In this document: piece after piece, positions 18,465 to 31,107 of the stretch
Position numbering within the stretch: position 1 is the first letter of the stretch
Layout: each line of letters opens with the position of its first letter
NCBI GenBank assembly: GCA_949317995.1
Contig: OX439036.1
Coordinates: 22,542,854-22,606,853 of the forward strand
Length of the DNA stretch: 64,000 bases
Origin: Acholoe squamosa
Lineage: Eukaryota > Annelida > Polychaeta > Phyllodocida > Polynoidae
Direction: 5' to 3'
The notes under the pieces: generated by a model
Databases searched by the model: none
What the model was told of the DNA's origin: nothing
Seen by the model: the letters and a program-made list of their open reading frames with translations, nothing else
Position numbers and translations under genes: made by a program

Positions 18465-19071
18465 TAAAACAGGTACTAAATCCCGCAGGAACCCCCATTT
18501 CTGCTTGCTGGCTCACATTTCAGGGGGAATAAGGTCCCTGTTCCCAGGATTCTTTCTTAACAAATGCTACAACATGAGCTATTCAAGTCGTACCAGAATC
18601 ACTCTGTATGAAGTAATACAATACAGACCCAGGCTAGCCGAATTAGGGTCCCCAGTCATACCTCCAAATACTTTAGTGTACATTTCCCACTGCAAAGTGA
18701 CATTTGGTATGACTGGATGACTTCTGAGTCCTACTAGTTTTGTCTCAACTTGTTAGATATTACAGCTTTTTCATAATGCTATATGCACTGTTTCAAACCT
18801 ACATTATCATCTTTGTGGGAAAGTTCTAATAGTCTCTCTTATTATAGGTTCAGTATACTCTCACACCTTGCAACCTGGAGGCCATTTCTCAACATACTAT
18901 ATTGGCATGAGAAGGTTGTCGATGAGAAGGTTGTTGATGGTCATAGTACCTCAAGAAATCCAGTAGGGTGTTTCTAGTTGTCATTCTGAATGGCACCATG
19001 CATCCATTGTTGATTATTGTTTCCTGGATTACAGCAGAAACCTATCAAAGGTATTTCATAAGGGGTGCATC

Positions 19072-19179
19072 CACTGCCGACGGATGGACCATCCGTCAGT
19101 TTCATCCGTCGATTTTATCATTGTTTTCTATGGAACAAAACACAGATGAAGGGTGATGGATGGTCCATCCGTCGCAGTG
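19072..19179. mobile_element. 108-bp foldback MITE whose arms are themselves palindromes
   Basis: Starts CACTGCCGACGGATGG and ends CCATCCGTCGCAGTG. The left arm contains the perfect palindrome GACGGATGGACCATCCGTC (19079-19097); the right arm contains GATGGATGGTCCATCCGTC. No clear target duplication. Confidence 0.7.
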
Positions 19180-19209
19180 GCCGCAGCCCTATAGTGGGAG
19201 CCCTCCCTC

Positions 19210-20917
19210 CCCAGCAAATTGTCCTGACTCCTCGTCAACCTGTGTGAAGTGACTCACACATGTCGCTAGATGGAACACGATGTCGTTATAGCACAAGATC
19301 ACCAGGAATAGCAGTGGTGGTGATCACATGGCCTCACCTCAGATGGCGAGGATGGTGATCACTCAGACTCACCAGGGATGGCAACGCGGGTGATCACTCA
19401 CCTCGCTAGATGAAACACACACCTCATCATAGCGCATGTTCACAAGGGATGCCGAGGATCGTGATCACTCATCCTCACCAGGGATGGTGGCATGAGTGAT
19501 CACTCATCCTCACCAGGGATGGCGACATGAGTTATCACTCACTTCGCTAGATGAGACACACATCACATCATAATGCACATTTGCCACGGATGGCAAGGAT
19601 CGTGATCACTCACACTCACAGGGGATGGTCACTCGGGTGATCACTCACCTCGCTGGATGAAATGCGTACCTCATGATAGCACAGGCTCACCACATATGGT
19701 GAGGATCTTGATCACCCACACCCAGCAGGGATGGCGACATGAGTGATCACTCACCTCACTAGATGAAATGCACACCATGCCATAGCGCACGTTCACCATG
19801 GTTGGCGAGGATCGTGATGACTCACACTCACCAGGGATGGCAAGGTGGTTGATCACTCACCTTGCCATATAAAACGCACACCACGTCATAGCGCAGGTTT
19901 ACCATGGATGGCGAGAGTGGTGATCACTCAGACTCACCAGTGATGGTGACACTGGTGATCACTCACCTTGTTAGATGAAAAGCTCATGATCATTGACATT
20001 GGTAATCATGCAGCCTCTCCCAGATCAAAGTATGTTTTGCCAGAGAAGGTATTGCTATATGTATTTTCCCTCTACCCACAGACAAGGTGTTCATCTAGAT
20101 ATTTCCCTATGTATTTTTCCTGTAACCAGAGAAAAGGTGTTTATGGATAGTTGCTTTCATTTTAGAGATATCTAAATTCAATTGACATTTTCTCTATATA
20201 ATCTTGTTTGATTCAACTCAATTCAAGTATTACATGGAAATCAGTGTGAAACAAAGCACATTTGATATGTATGGGACTTTTACTTCATGACCAAACTTCC
20301 TAGATAGGCTACATGTTGAACAGTGGTGCTGTCTGAACAACTTTGGCAATGGTGGTGATAAGTTGCCATTCTGAGTGAGAGTGAGTGACAGATGATGCAA
20401 TCCTCAGAGAGCGTTGACTTGGAGTGACACAAATTCACGCATTGAGTGAGACCAATGTTGGCAATGGTGGTGATAAGTCGCCATTTTGTGTGAGAGTTGA
20501 TGACAGTGGCACACACTCACACAGCGAGTGACATCCACATCAGCGATGATAAGTCGACATTTTGAGAGAAGATTAACTAGGAGTGACACAAACTCATGCA
20601 GTGAGTGAGAGCCATGTGGCAATGCAGGTGAAAAGTTGCCATTCTGAGTGAGAGTTGACAGACAGTGGCACATATTGATGGAGTGAGTGAGATCCATATT
20701 AGCGATGTTGCTGATAAGTCTCCATTCTGAGTGAGAACTGACTGGGAGTGGCACATAATCACACAGTAAGTGAGATCATGTTGGCGACTGTTGTGATAAA
20801 TCGCCATGCCATGTGAGACTGACACACAGTGGCGAAAGATGACGCAGTGAGTTATCACTCAAAAAGGAGTCACCATTGATGACCAATCATGGTGACAGAT
20901 AACGACAATTTGCTGGG
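19210..20917. mobile_element. CCCAGCAAA-TIR element, copy 2 (1708 bp)
   Basis: Same ends and same three-part plan as the copy at 14694-16192, in the same orientation, with CCCAGCAAATTGTCCTGACT on the left and TTTGCTGGG on the right. Flanked by TC on both sides. It has more TGATCAC units in the left array. The core (19970-20350) is about 95 per cent alike by eye. Confidence 0.8.
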
Positions 20918-21235
20918 TCTAGTGCCATTACAGCCCCATATCTAGTGATCACTAATGGTTGCAATGGTATGACTGCCCTACCAAATTCTATGAAATCACA
21001 ACATAAGTGCCGCTCTTACAGAGCATTCGTATAGCACTACAATCACCCACTCTGGTTTTGAGGTTATTAAATCGTAGTGGCTATGTCTAGCCATACCATC
21101 TTGAGAAATGCCCTCCTGTTCTACATGCTCTTACGGGATACCATCGCAACTCTTCAACTGACACGTATTAAACTCTCATTGTATATTCACAGTGCTATGC
21201 TTGTATACACAGAATTTATAAGCTGCTGTATTATT
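20918..21235. other. Intergenic, nothing recognised
   Basis: AT-rich sequence. GAGAAATGCCCTCCT at about 21105 matches a GGAGGGCATTTCT motif seen near 31675 and 43200. No gene. Confidence 0.4.
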
Positions 21236-22905
21236 CCATGATGTATAGAGATGGGAAATGAACTACAATGGACATATAGCTGTGAGGGTTTCATCAGATA
21301 CAAGACACAGAAATGACATAATAATCCCCAAAGGCACCCTCCATTTTGCTTTTATATTTCCAGCGTGAACATTAACCTGTGTTGACTTTGTTTTGTGATG
21401 GGCTTTTATAGATCTGGACTGTCATTGTCTAGAGTCATAAAGCCGTAATGGTGGAGGTAAATGGGAAAGCAGAGCATAAAGGGAACTCAGCTTTATGGTG
21501 AAATGGTTACATCAGTACAAAACCAAAATAAAGGAAACGGGATGTAGCACAGACTCATGCAGACTGCAATTCAACAGTTGTACCGTGAGTGAAACTTGAA
21601 TTCATACATGGATAATAATGATATAGGGCATAAAGGGTATGCACTTTTCTTGTAGGGTCCTCTAGTTTCTTTTTAGTCCAGAAAGGGTACATTTTATATG
21701 CACATGGTTAAATTCTGCATCACCTTGATTGACTGGGGATTGGTCCCTCCATAAACAGGGGAAGAGAAGACAAATTGGATCTTTCGTTTTAGCACCATGG
21801 TTTAGGATATGTTTTAGTGTCAAGTTAGCAAATTGTTTTGGAAAATTGGAGAAACAAAAGCTTTGAATACAAAATAGTCAAACCAGGCACTCATATTTCC
21901 AAAGGAGTAGTGCATATTTCTGATGCACAATACCATTAGCTTCTGTAAAAGAAATACACGGGAAAAAAGACATAAAACTTTAAAAAGCAATTCTATATAG
22001 GAAGCGGGAAAAAGCAGTCTGCCAGAGCCTGTTTAAGCACCCCAATCTATTTATTGTGTATTCAGAGGCTGTCCTCCACTTCCGTCTCTTTTTCTACACA
22101 TGAGGCCCAGTCCTGAAGAGATGAGCTTTTTTTGTTCAGACCTCCAAAAAATGAAGTGTATAGAGAATTGCTGTTGACGTTACAGCAAATTATAGATTTT
22201 TTAATGCCCAACATGCCCTTCAACTAGTGAACACAGCGATGCCCTGCTCGTCTGTTAGCGTTAGCACCCTACTATGCAAGATCCAATATATATATAAATA
22301 CAGGTGCTATTCCTCTTCATTCATTTCTGAGTTGGAATATTACATCCCAACAGATTGTTCTTGACAAAACTTCAAGTTCATGTAGTATTATATAAGCCTT
22401 CTCCAATGTAGAATAATACGCTTTCTACATAAAACAAGGTAGGATAACATAATAGCTCATAATGGTAGTAATAGTTTAAGCAGGCACTCATATATCTGAA
22501 GGGGTATTGTGTATTTATTTACCTTTATTCATAGGTCAGAGATTAATCATACAATATTTTACTATATGATACATGTTGAAGTGAAACCTGGAGCAAATTG
22601 ACGGCACCCCAATGGGTTTATTGTGTATATATTCAGAGGTTGTCCTCCACTTCCGTCCTGTTTTTTTTACATGTGAGACCCAGTCCTGAAGAGATGGGCC
22701 TTTTTGTTCATAAATGAAGTGTCAGGAGAATCGCTGTTCATGTTATAGTGAATTATAAAATTTGTAATGCCCTACTTGCCATCCTACTAGTGACAAAGCC
22801 ACCTGCTGCTCGTCTGCTAGAGTTGGGCACCCTACTATGCAGGATCCAATATATGTTTAAATACTGGTGATATTCCTTTTCATTCATTTCTCATTTGGGA
22901 TATCA
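21236..22905. repeat. Dispersed repeat family, copy A (with an internal repeated segment)
   Basis: 21360-21500 (GTTGACTTTGTTTTGTGATG, GTAAATGGGAAAGCAGAGCA) recurs at 55985-56125 and, more diverged, at 52510-52660. 22020-22330 is repeated at 22600-22900 and at 56740-57075 (GTCCTCCACTTCCGTC, CAGTCCTGAAGAGATG). No coding capacity is seen. Confidence 0.75.
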
Positions 22906-23162
22906 AATTCTACTATATGTTGTTCAGGTCAAACACTGTTTAAGGGAAACCATACCCTACTTTCATGATATCATATTTTGATAGCCTTTATTTCAAATAA
23001 AAAGAATCTGGCATAGTTGTTATAATATGTATCACTATAGAGGAGAGCAGGGGGTGTATATGATGTATCTGATGAGGTCACGATGCATCATATAAGAGTA
23101 CATTCTTAGTCCTTTTTAGTGTAGCAAAATCAGGCTCAGCAACTGGACTGCAAGGTGCAGTG

Positions 23163-23644
23163 GGAGGGTGATTCTTAAAAACTCACGATATAGAATTACA
23201 ATTTTCGTCAGGACACAAAAGTCTCTACCGTAATCTCCCGCGTATAAGGCGCAGCTCGTGTATAAGGCGCATCCCCAACTAAGAGAATGCAATTCCACGT
23301 ATAAGGCACACCTTTAAGGGCAGATTTTTGTTAATTCAGTACTGTTCTATAGTAAAATTACCCCCCCTATAAGGCGCACCCCAAACTCAAGGCAATTACC
23401 CTGCCACTTATAAGACCCAGTCACGATCTGATTCGCGTATAAGACGCGCCTTATACGCGGGAGATTACGGTAAATCAGGTCTAATCGAGTTCATAACTGA
23501 TATTTGTGCATAATCTCTGCATGGAAAATGCATATTTAACACTGGAAATGTATAATCATTTGAAAACTTCTCTTTCTAAAATGATTGTTTATATATGCAT
23601 AACATGGCCACAAAAAGGTCGTCAGTTTTTTAGAATTACCCTCC
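23163..23644. mobile_element. 482-bp GGAGGGTGATTC-TIR MITE
   Basis: Ends GGAGGGTGATTCTTAAAAAC and (on -) GGAGGGTAATTCTAAAAAAC. It interrupts a repeat whose relative near 61051-61300 lacks it (TTTAGTGTAGCAAAATCAGG before, GATGCTGTAGATCTTTAACC after). A second MITE lies inside it. A perfect 27-bp palindrome (13-base arms, 23632-23658) marks its right edge. Confidence 0.65.
23228..23470. mobile_element. 243-bp CCGTAATC-TIR MITE, TA target duplication
   Basis: CCGTAATCTCCCGCGTATAA at the left is inverted at the right end, flanked by TA (23226-23227, 23471-23472). The interior repeats GTATAAGGCGCA. It is nested within the MITE at 23163-23644. TA duplication suggests a Tc1/mariner-like source. Confidence 0.85.
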
Positions 23645-25211
23645 TGGAGGGTAATTCTCTCAGAGCGCTCTAGATGCTGTAGATCTTTAACCATTGACTG
23701 CAATAGCTGATTACATGCATCAGTTAAGGAAAGTGTTATAGATCTCTCATATGCATGACATTTACACATTGAGCGCACAATACCCTGAATGTGACTCCAG
23801 AACATTTCCTTCCAAAAAGGTATATTATTATAATATGTATTTTGTAATTAGGTTAAGTTTCTTGTAACAAATACATGCTCACCTATCGTCCAAGGACAAC
23901 GGATGAATCATTTAGCCACTGATAAATCTGGAGGGTGATTCATAATAATTCAATATGAATTTTAAAGTATGTAAAATGTGCTCAGTATGTAAATTACAAT
24001 TCTGTATGTTTTTTTTTTAAAGATAAATATGGGTAACATGTTTTCATTTACATGGTCCAAATATATGTTGAGTTCAGTTATTGACCAATTCTAAAAGGCA
24101 TCAACATGTAAATTACATTCCTAACAGGGTTGAAAAATTCATGTTCATAGCCAATTGAACATATATAATTTCAATTCTGTGCACCATTTACAGAGGGGCC
24201 TTAAGCTCATCCTCAGTGAAAAAAAATTATTATCAATAATTCATAACTGGGCATAACTGTATATTAAAAGTTTGTTTTTTTTTCATTCATTTTGATGTAT
24301 ACATAATTGGATTTAAGCATTTATTTCCCATAATAGAAAGGTAAAATCTTTACATGTTCACAAATTCATGTTTAAAATTTACAGTGTTTAAAGAGTGATA
24401 TAATCATTGATTTAAGGGGTACAAGGCTCTTATCTTTTTAGACTTTGGGGGCCTTTTATCCACTCCATTCCTTGAAGCACAGTAGAACATACGCATAGGG
24501 TATAAGGGGTAGGGTAAAATTGAGAAGTACCAGGCACTTTGTGAGCAATACTAAGTCTGCTTCAGCTAAAAATGTTCTTAAATATATGGTAAAACATAGC
24601 ACTAAAGAAACTAAGCATTACATTAGCTACTAGAGGGCATCAAAAGCGCAAAAAAACTGATTTTACACCAAAATGAAGAGCATGTGTCCTCTTTAAAAGA
24701 AATCACATTTTTATTAAATCCTTTTATAAGAACATTCATTTGGGTAAACTATTGTCAAAATATACAGTCGGACATTGGCCAAAGTTTTTGCTAGAATGCC
24801 CCTAAATGTGATAGTGATAGTTTGTGTTATACACCAAACCCCTTTGATGTTGCATTTTCCAAAATGTTGTCAAAATATTTCAAAAATATTTATTTGAATA
24901 TTCTCTACCATCTTAATACTAGGAATCTGATGAATATTGAGTTGACATGCAGAAATACCTCTCAGTCAGCATGCCCGCAAGGGCCAGAGATGAGATTCTT
25001 GTGGGCCTCTGGGCTAGCCCAGACATGGGCTTAGGCTGGTAAATGTCTGAGCTGCCAGATTGGGCTGAGGTGGCCTAGTCCGGAACCCTCTTTTTATTAT
25101 ATATATATAATTTTTTTAAGGTTTTGCACTGTTTATAAGTGTACGGGTATGAAATTATATATAACACTAATTACATTCATCACCCATGGGACTCAGATCA
25201 AGGTCTAAGGG

Positions 25212-25515
25212 TGTGATAGTGGGATTTGGATGGCAGGTGGCAGCACCTGCCTTCGGGTTCATATCAAATACACAAGGGGCCCACCACTCGTGTGTCACAC
25301 GTCACATGACGAGGCTGAGTTTTGCAGGCTTGTCCATTATATAAGGGTGGTTTTCTTGGGTTTTAAGTTACATCCTAAGGTTGTTACCATAAGGGTAACC
25401 AAAGCCATGAGGATGTAGCTTGTAGAGGCTGGATTGTATTTAATAAACTTGGTTGCTTACCGAGAACTAATTATCTAATTATTTCTTAACCTAACTGAAA
25501 AGTCTAACCACTACA
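25212..25515 (+). mobile_element. Solo LTR, 304 bp
   Basis: Starts TGTGATAGTGGG and ends CCACTACA, the TG...CA plan of LTRs. It has a TATA box TATATAAG at 25338-25345 and AATAAA at 25442-25447 in the right order. No target duplication could be matched. The block GGTGGCAGCACC resembles one in the LTR at 44840. Confidence 0.55.
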
Positions 25516-25570
25516 GAGATGCATCTCTCTCAGCTATCTCTCTTCCATTACAACTACAGCCACCACAGCA

Positions 25571-25636
25571 GCCAAGTAAGATCAGTAGGAAGAGCACTGG
25601 ACTCCATATCCAAAGGTCGATGGTTCTAGTTGGCAA
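25571..25636 (+). ncRNA. tRNA-derived SINE head or tRNA pseudogene
   Basis: AGATCAGTAGGAAGAGCACT looks like a D-arm/A box and GGTCGATGGTTCTAGT like a B box. The anticodon stem CTGGA/TCCAA is intact with a loop CTCCATA, and GCCAA...TTGGC pair as an acceptor. The T-arm is not pairable, so it is not a working tRNA. Confidence 0.45.
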
Positions 25637-26696
25637 CTTTTTTTCCACCCCCCACCAATATAGTGAAAGTTATTGTGATCCCCCCTACTGAGAATCAATT
25701 TTGCAAAATGGCCCACTCCAAAATGCAAATGCCCCCCACCAAGAAATTCTTATTTCAATTGACCCCCACCCCATATCTAGCAGGCCACACCCACCCTCCC
25801 CACCTGGAAATAAATGACTCAACCCTTAGGAGCTATGATTATTCACAACTCCTATCACCTTTTTCTGGACCATGTATTGTCCACTTGACATATATTACAC
25901 CACCAAATTACACAGTCTCCCCTACTTCTGATGGGATCATCTGGCCAAAACCTGCTCACAGAGTGACAAAACTATAACATTATAAGGTTGCTATACAGCT
26001 GACTGCACACATGAACCCTTACCAGTAGTCACTTCACCATGGGAGACCACATATGTAGGCTTGGGTTCCCCAGTCTATATATAGTCATGACAGCTGGTTA
26101 CCACACTTTCTGATTCAAAGAAAGTGACCAGCAGCACTGGGGAATCCCAATGAGGTCATACTTCATGGTTGACCAGTCATGAGAGGTGGGGGTTTCCCAA
26201 TATCCATCTGAAATTATGACATCATAGCTGGCGCGTGCGACTATAGAATATGGTACAGCAAGGGATTCCCCTCTTTCCCATGGTGTTCAGTTACAGTATA
26301 AATATGAAATTCATGGTCACAGTTACATACTTTTTATTTAACATTTTACTGAAGATGTAAAATTTATACCCTCTATAATTGCCCTCACCATGTATTCAGA
26401 TTTATGTTCAATGAACTTTAATTGTGCTCAGAATTATTCAGTGAACATAAACTTTTTAGAATCCAAAATTCATACTAAAAAAATCCATGTCTTACCAGTT
26501 ACATGGTCAAGCAGATACATGTTGAATTTTTATGAATCACCCTCCTGTTACGTTATTCTTAATAAATGGTCAGAATTCACGGTGAAGGGTAGCATCAGGG
26601 CAGCATCAGTGCACTGAGCAAGGGCAGTTCTACCACATTGCTGATATCCCCATTTCACAAAACTTTCTTATTATCTTACCAACAGTATTTCTACAT

Positions 26697-27374
26697 GAAT
26701 TTAAATGTATCCTCATCAGAAAAGTACAAACTCCATAGCCATTTTAAGTCTGCCCAAAGCAGAAACAGTATAAGAGGTATTCCTTATGGTCAATTCTTTA
26801 GAATTAGATGAATGTGTTCTGATCACCAACGGTTCTAGGAACATTGCATCCTCCAAGGTTGACACTTTGTCAGACAAAGGAGTTCCAAATGAGTGAAGTG
26901 TCCAGGCACACAGATTCTTGCTCCAAAAGTAGACAAGACTATTATAGACATGACCACCCATGTTATAGACTTCATCCATGCTCTTTCCAATTCACAAAGT
27001 GACACGCACCTTCGGAATTCGATTGAATGTCTCCAGGGGCATAAATGTCAGTGACCCCCCTGGTCCATTATTAAATGACACCCCAGAATTTAAATGTATC
27101 CTCATCAGAAAAGTACAAACTCCATAGCCATTTTAAGTCTGCCCAAAGCAGAAACAGTAAAAGAGGTATTCCTTATGGTCAATTCTTTAGAATTAGATGA
27201 ATGTGTTCTGGAAACCAACGGTTCTAGGAACATTGCATCCTCCAAGGTTGACACTTTGTCAGACAAAGGAGTTCCAAATGAGTGAAGTGACACGCACCTT
27301 CGGAATTCGATTGAATGTCTCCAGGGGCATAAATGTCAGTGACCCCCCTGGTCCATTATTAAATGACACCCCAG
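26697..27374. repeat. Recent tandem duplication (388 and 290 bp units)
   Basis: 26697-27084 and 27085-27374 are nearly identical (AATTTAAATGTATCCTCATC to TTAAATGACACCCCA). Copy 1 has about 98 extra bases bounded by AAGTG direct repeats, of which copy 2 keeps one, so copy 2 probably lost them by microhomology deletion. The unit includes part of the exon at 27298-27462. Confidence 0.85.
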
Positions 27375-27462
27375 GAGTAGAACTCGCGGAGTCTGCCATG
27401 TACAGATAACAGTTATATGATCCCTGAAGGGCATGCCTATGGTATATATTTTCTGCAAATGT
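27298..27462 (-). CDS. Orphan internal exon of unknown protein
   Basis: On the - strand an acceptor CCTTTCTTTTCAG (27463-27475) precedes a 165-base open stretch of 55 codons, phase 0 to 0, followed by the donor AAG|GTGCGT at 27297. Segments read YNCYLYMADSASSTPGVSFN and SLTFMPLETFNRIPK. I do not recognise the family and could not link partner exons. The next downstream acceptor (TTTGGGCAG) would meet a stop at once. It may be a remnant of a gene or an exon of one outside the window. Confidence 0.4.
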
Positions 27463-27519
27463 CTGAAAAGAAAGGCTTTTATTTCTTTTATTTTCGAGTA
27501 GAATGGTATTGATGGACAT

Positions 27520-30500
27520 TATTTTGGTATTTTGACAATGTCATGGACAATGCCAATGCACATATTTTGGTATAGTGCCTACTAAAATACCATGAGAGGA
27601 GGGGAATAATATAGTAGCTATTGTTTATAGAGAAAAAAGGGCCCCATATGGCAGGACAGACATGTTCCTCTTTAAGCCCATATCTGGGCCGGCCCAGAGG
27701 TCCAGATGAATCCCATCTGGAGCCCTTGTGGGTGTGCTGGCTGGGCAGTTGAATAAGATGTCCCCATTGGTTTAGCAAAGAACCTCCATTTCACCCCCAT
27801 TGTGATAATCCTTCCCCATACCACAATGCCAAGTAGACTATCCCAAGTTGTCACTTAACTAATGATAAAATCATTTCAAATGCCAAATAAATGACTTTTT
27901 GAACAATTATTTTGACATGAATACAAAGTGGCACTCAAATTGGTCACCTCTCAGGGTTATCATAATGAGGCAAAGCCTCGTGTGCCCTCAGTGTTGGCCA
28001 ATTCTCGTGCACCTTTGTCTATGTATGGCAGCATTACAGCTAGTATTATTGATGTATGCACTTTGCCTTCCATGGCAATCCCCTCAGAAAGATGTACACC
28101 CCCATACGTTTTGTGCACACACATTCTCTTATCATTTTGTTTACACTTAAATGCTCAATTTTTTTCCTTCAGGTAGACCTTATGTCTGCCTAGATAGTCT
28201 CATCCTGGTGATTACACAGAGGGTGATTCTTGAGGGAGGAGGGCAGGCTTTGTTATCTGAGATGTCCTATTTGTCTTATTACCATAGGTCAGGCCCCAGG
28301 TTGTCCTCCATGGCCGGATTGATGGCACATAGGAGCATGCAGACATGCTATGGCCACCTAAGTGCAGTAATTGGATTAAGAGACCTGTGCATTGTAGCCT
28401 TCCTTTCCAAACTGAGTGTTTCATCAGGGGTTAAACTTTAAGCGGTATTCCATGAGTTGGGACCCAGTGGAATCCTCCCTTGAGGTTAACAATTTAAGAA
28501 ATATTTAGTTAAGATGGAGCAATTTGTGAGGATATCTGGATTCATTTTATGTTACCTTTGTCCCCTGTAAAGAACAAGTCTCTAAATACAAATCTAGGGT
28601 AAGAAAACTGCTCAACATGGAATGAAGATTTTCTTACCTGTATGCCTGTCTCATGCAGTTCAACCTATACTGCAGGGTTCTGTAATTTACTCTAGAAGAG
28701 AGCTGAGCTCAATAATTATTATGGTATTTTGTACCACAGAATTGATAAAAATGATCAATTGTATATCCCAGTAATCAATTTGTTATTTCTTAAAAGAAGC
28801 CTTAAAGTGTTCTTATCAACTTATTTGTTTACTTTTACTGGACAACCCCGGGACAACCACTAATCATGATTCTCACATGTGAAATACAATTATTTTTCTG
28901 CTATGTATGCTGATAATGTTCAAATAATTATCTGTCTTATACAAGAGAGCAACAGCAGAAAACACAGCTTCCTAACCTTGCCCCATCACTACACCCATTG
29001 CCCAACCTTGTTGGACTTTTGGAGTGTCATTGGTTTATCCCATCATTGGGTACAGCTGCATGTGGCCTTTCAGCGATCCCTAGATTCCACCTCTAGTCTC
29101 TCACAGCAGTCACTCACTCTATCCAGATTCTGTATGTGGTAGCATCTCATATTGAGACTGATTGGAAAACTTTGCAAGATGACACCTTTATGAGAGATAG
29201 GTAGGCTGTGGACCCATAACATTTGTATATTCTGTTATCATTTGTGTACCACTGAACCTTCATATTGCACAAGATACAGGGTAGTAACTGAGGGCATGTG
29301 AACAGCAGTAATAAGGTGACATAGAAATAGAGGGAGGTAGTGAGAGAGAGAGGGAGAGGGAAGGACAGAGTCAATCTCCTCTCCACATGAAGGCAGGTGG
29401 ATAAATCAGATTACACAGCATGTAGTGGTCAGCAATGCAATTTCTGGTAGTACTTTGGTACCTCATCACCACCACCACTACCATTCTGTATCAATTCCTT
29501 CTGTATGATCTCTGTACTCTTGTTACTCTACCTTGACCACTGTCATATTGTTAGTCTATAGCTAGATGGATGCTAGTGGTACCACCTGCAAAATTATAAC
29601 AGGAGCTGAGAACACTAATTGAAAAAGAAAACAGAATTGTACGCCATTGAAACCATCGATTTGTGCCCCCTATTTAATAGTTAATAGCTTATACAGGTTT
29701 ACTAAACATATGATGCATCAAAACATTCAGAATCTAATAATGTTGAGATTTTAACATGTTTAAAATCTGAACACATTTTATTTCCAGGCTATGGTTGTGG
29801 ACCATCTTAGATACTTAGCCGGTGTAATCATAACAGATACCCACAGGTAGTGCTCTTTTAATTTAACAAAGACATCATTCAAAATGCGGAAAGGTGGAGA
29901 TTTTGTAGATAAACACATTCCTAGAGACAACCACCTTGCATCGATTTCAACTAGTGTTCCTGCAGATTAAAATAAAGAGCTCATACCATTAGATGATTAC
30001 TCATGCTACAGGTACTTGTATTGTGGAATAACAAAATGTACTTTCTGGCTCCAAAACAAGGATTATAGGGGAATTTAATCAAGTGTTGAGATTTAGTAGG
30101 CTGGAATGGCAGACAAGCTGCTGATTCATGTGGTTCATATAGACAGAAACCACCTGTCTAGTTATCTGTCATTCCTGGGAGAGATATGGGGTTTAGTTTG
30201 ATGTTGTGTGTTGGGAAGGTGTGATGGGAATGAATATACTGTTATAGGAATGACTATATACTGGGGCCCTTAACTTTGCCTGCAGCCTTTTTTGTCCAAC
30301 AGGTACCAAAGCAAGTACATGGAGGATAAAGGGTTCTTGATCAAACTGGATAGTGTTTCCAAAGAGTCGGTATTGATAGGAGAAATTCATTATGAAATTA
30401 GTCACCTTTGGTCAGTCAATCCTCTTGTATGTTTCAAATAGCTGCCTCCTACATAAGTGGAACAAAAAGTGCTAAGTGATTCTAAATTAAGTACTCAGTT

Positions 30501-31100
30501 AGCAGGGAGTAATATTCTCAAACACCCTTAATTATCAACCATGCAATAACAATTGTAAATAAAGCATTGAAATTGTGAGGCTGATGTATGGCTTCCTAAC
30601 TGCAGTTTGTATGGTATAGCCTCGTCTATGAGTTGTACCCATGTATAAGCTGCACAACCAACTTCAGACAAAGCTATAAGTTGCACCAAGGGCTTGACAA
30701 TTTCAAATGTTTTGGTACCATTATATTTAAACCATGTGTATGGGCCGCACTTAAAAAATCACTAATCAGGTTTTCACTTAGCATGCTATCTGTGAGACCT
30801 TGAAGGACAGCCTATTCAAGCAGTGTCCATGAACTACCTGCAGACCCCCATTGGTCACCTAGGCATAGGGTAGATTCACTTCAAGTTGGCCACTTAACTG
30901 GAGTCAGCCACCCCTCATTGGAGCAGAGAAATCACGATAGCACCAGATGAACAAATTCAACACATTGAATTAATTCTTTTCAACTAGTTGGTAACATTCT
31001 TACAGTATCATCATGATTTTCAAGCTCCTTGGAAACATGGCAGACTGCAGGTATGTGGCTGACCTGAGATGAATCTTCCCTACTCAGTTAATTGTGAATG
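27520..31100. other. Intergenic, no gene recognised
   Basis: Repeat pieces only. 27660-27745 is an inverted relative of 24955-25060 (CAGATGGGATT, CCTCTGGGC). 30605-30780 looks like a decayed relative of the CCGTATAAGGCGCA-type MITE. A GA-rich run lies at 29330-29370. Short ORFs show no domain. Confidence 0.45.
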
Positions 31101-31107
31101 CTATGCA

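Larger units (their letters stand above)
16969..18538. mobile_element. GGGACCTTATT-ended element with an internal 44-bp palindrome
   Basis: GGGACCTTATT at 16969-16979 is inverted at 18528-18538 (AATAAGGTCCC). The interior contains GATAAAAGTACCGGA... palindrome at 17623-17666 and a part (17985-18530) that recurs inverted at 54785-55095 and direct at 55490-55880. Short ORFs only. It may be a composite of two repeat families rather than one element. Confidence 0.45.
23930..26545. mobile_element. 2.6-kb GGAGGGTGATTC-TIR element (possible)
   Basis: 28-base ends match at 26 positions (GGAGGGTGATTCATAATAAT versus GGAGGGTGATTCATAAAAAT), and the flanks resemble the uninterrupted sequence near 61378-61410 (CATTTAGCCACTGATGAATT). 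It contains a solo LTR and a SINE-like piece. No transposase ORF. The ends could also belong to two separate small elements. Confidence 0.45.

Noticed and set aside
25571-25636. Functional tRNA gene
   Set aside because: The T-arm cannot pair and the A and B boxes deviate; fits a SINE head or pseudogene.
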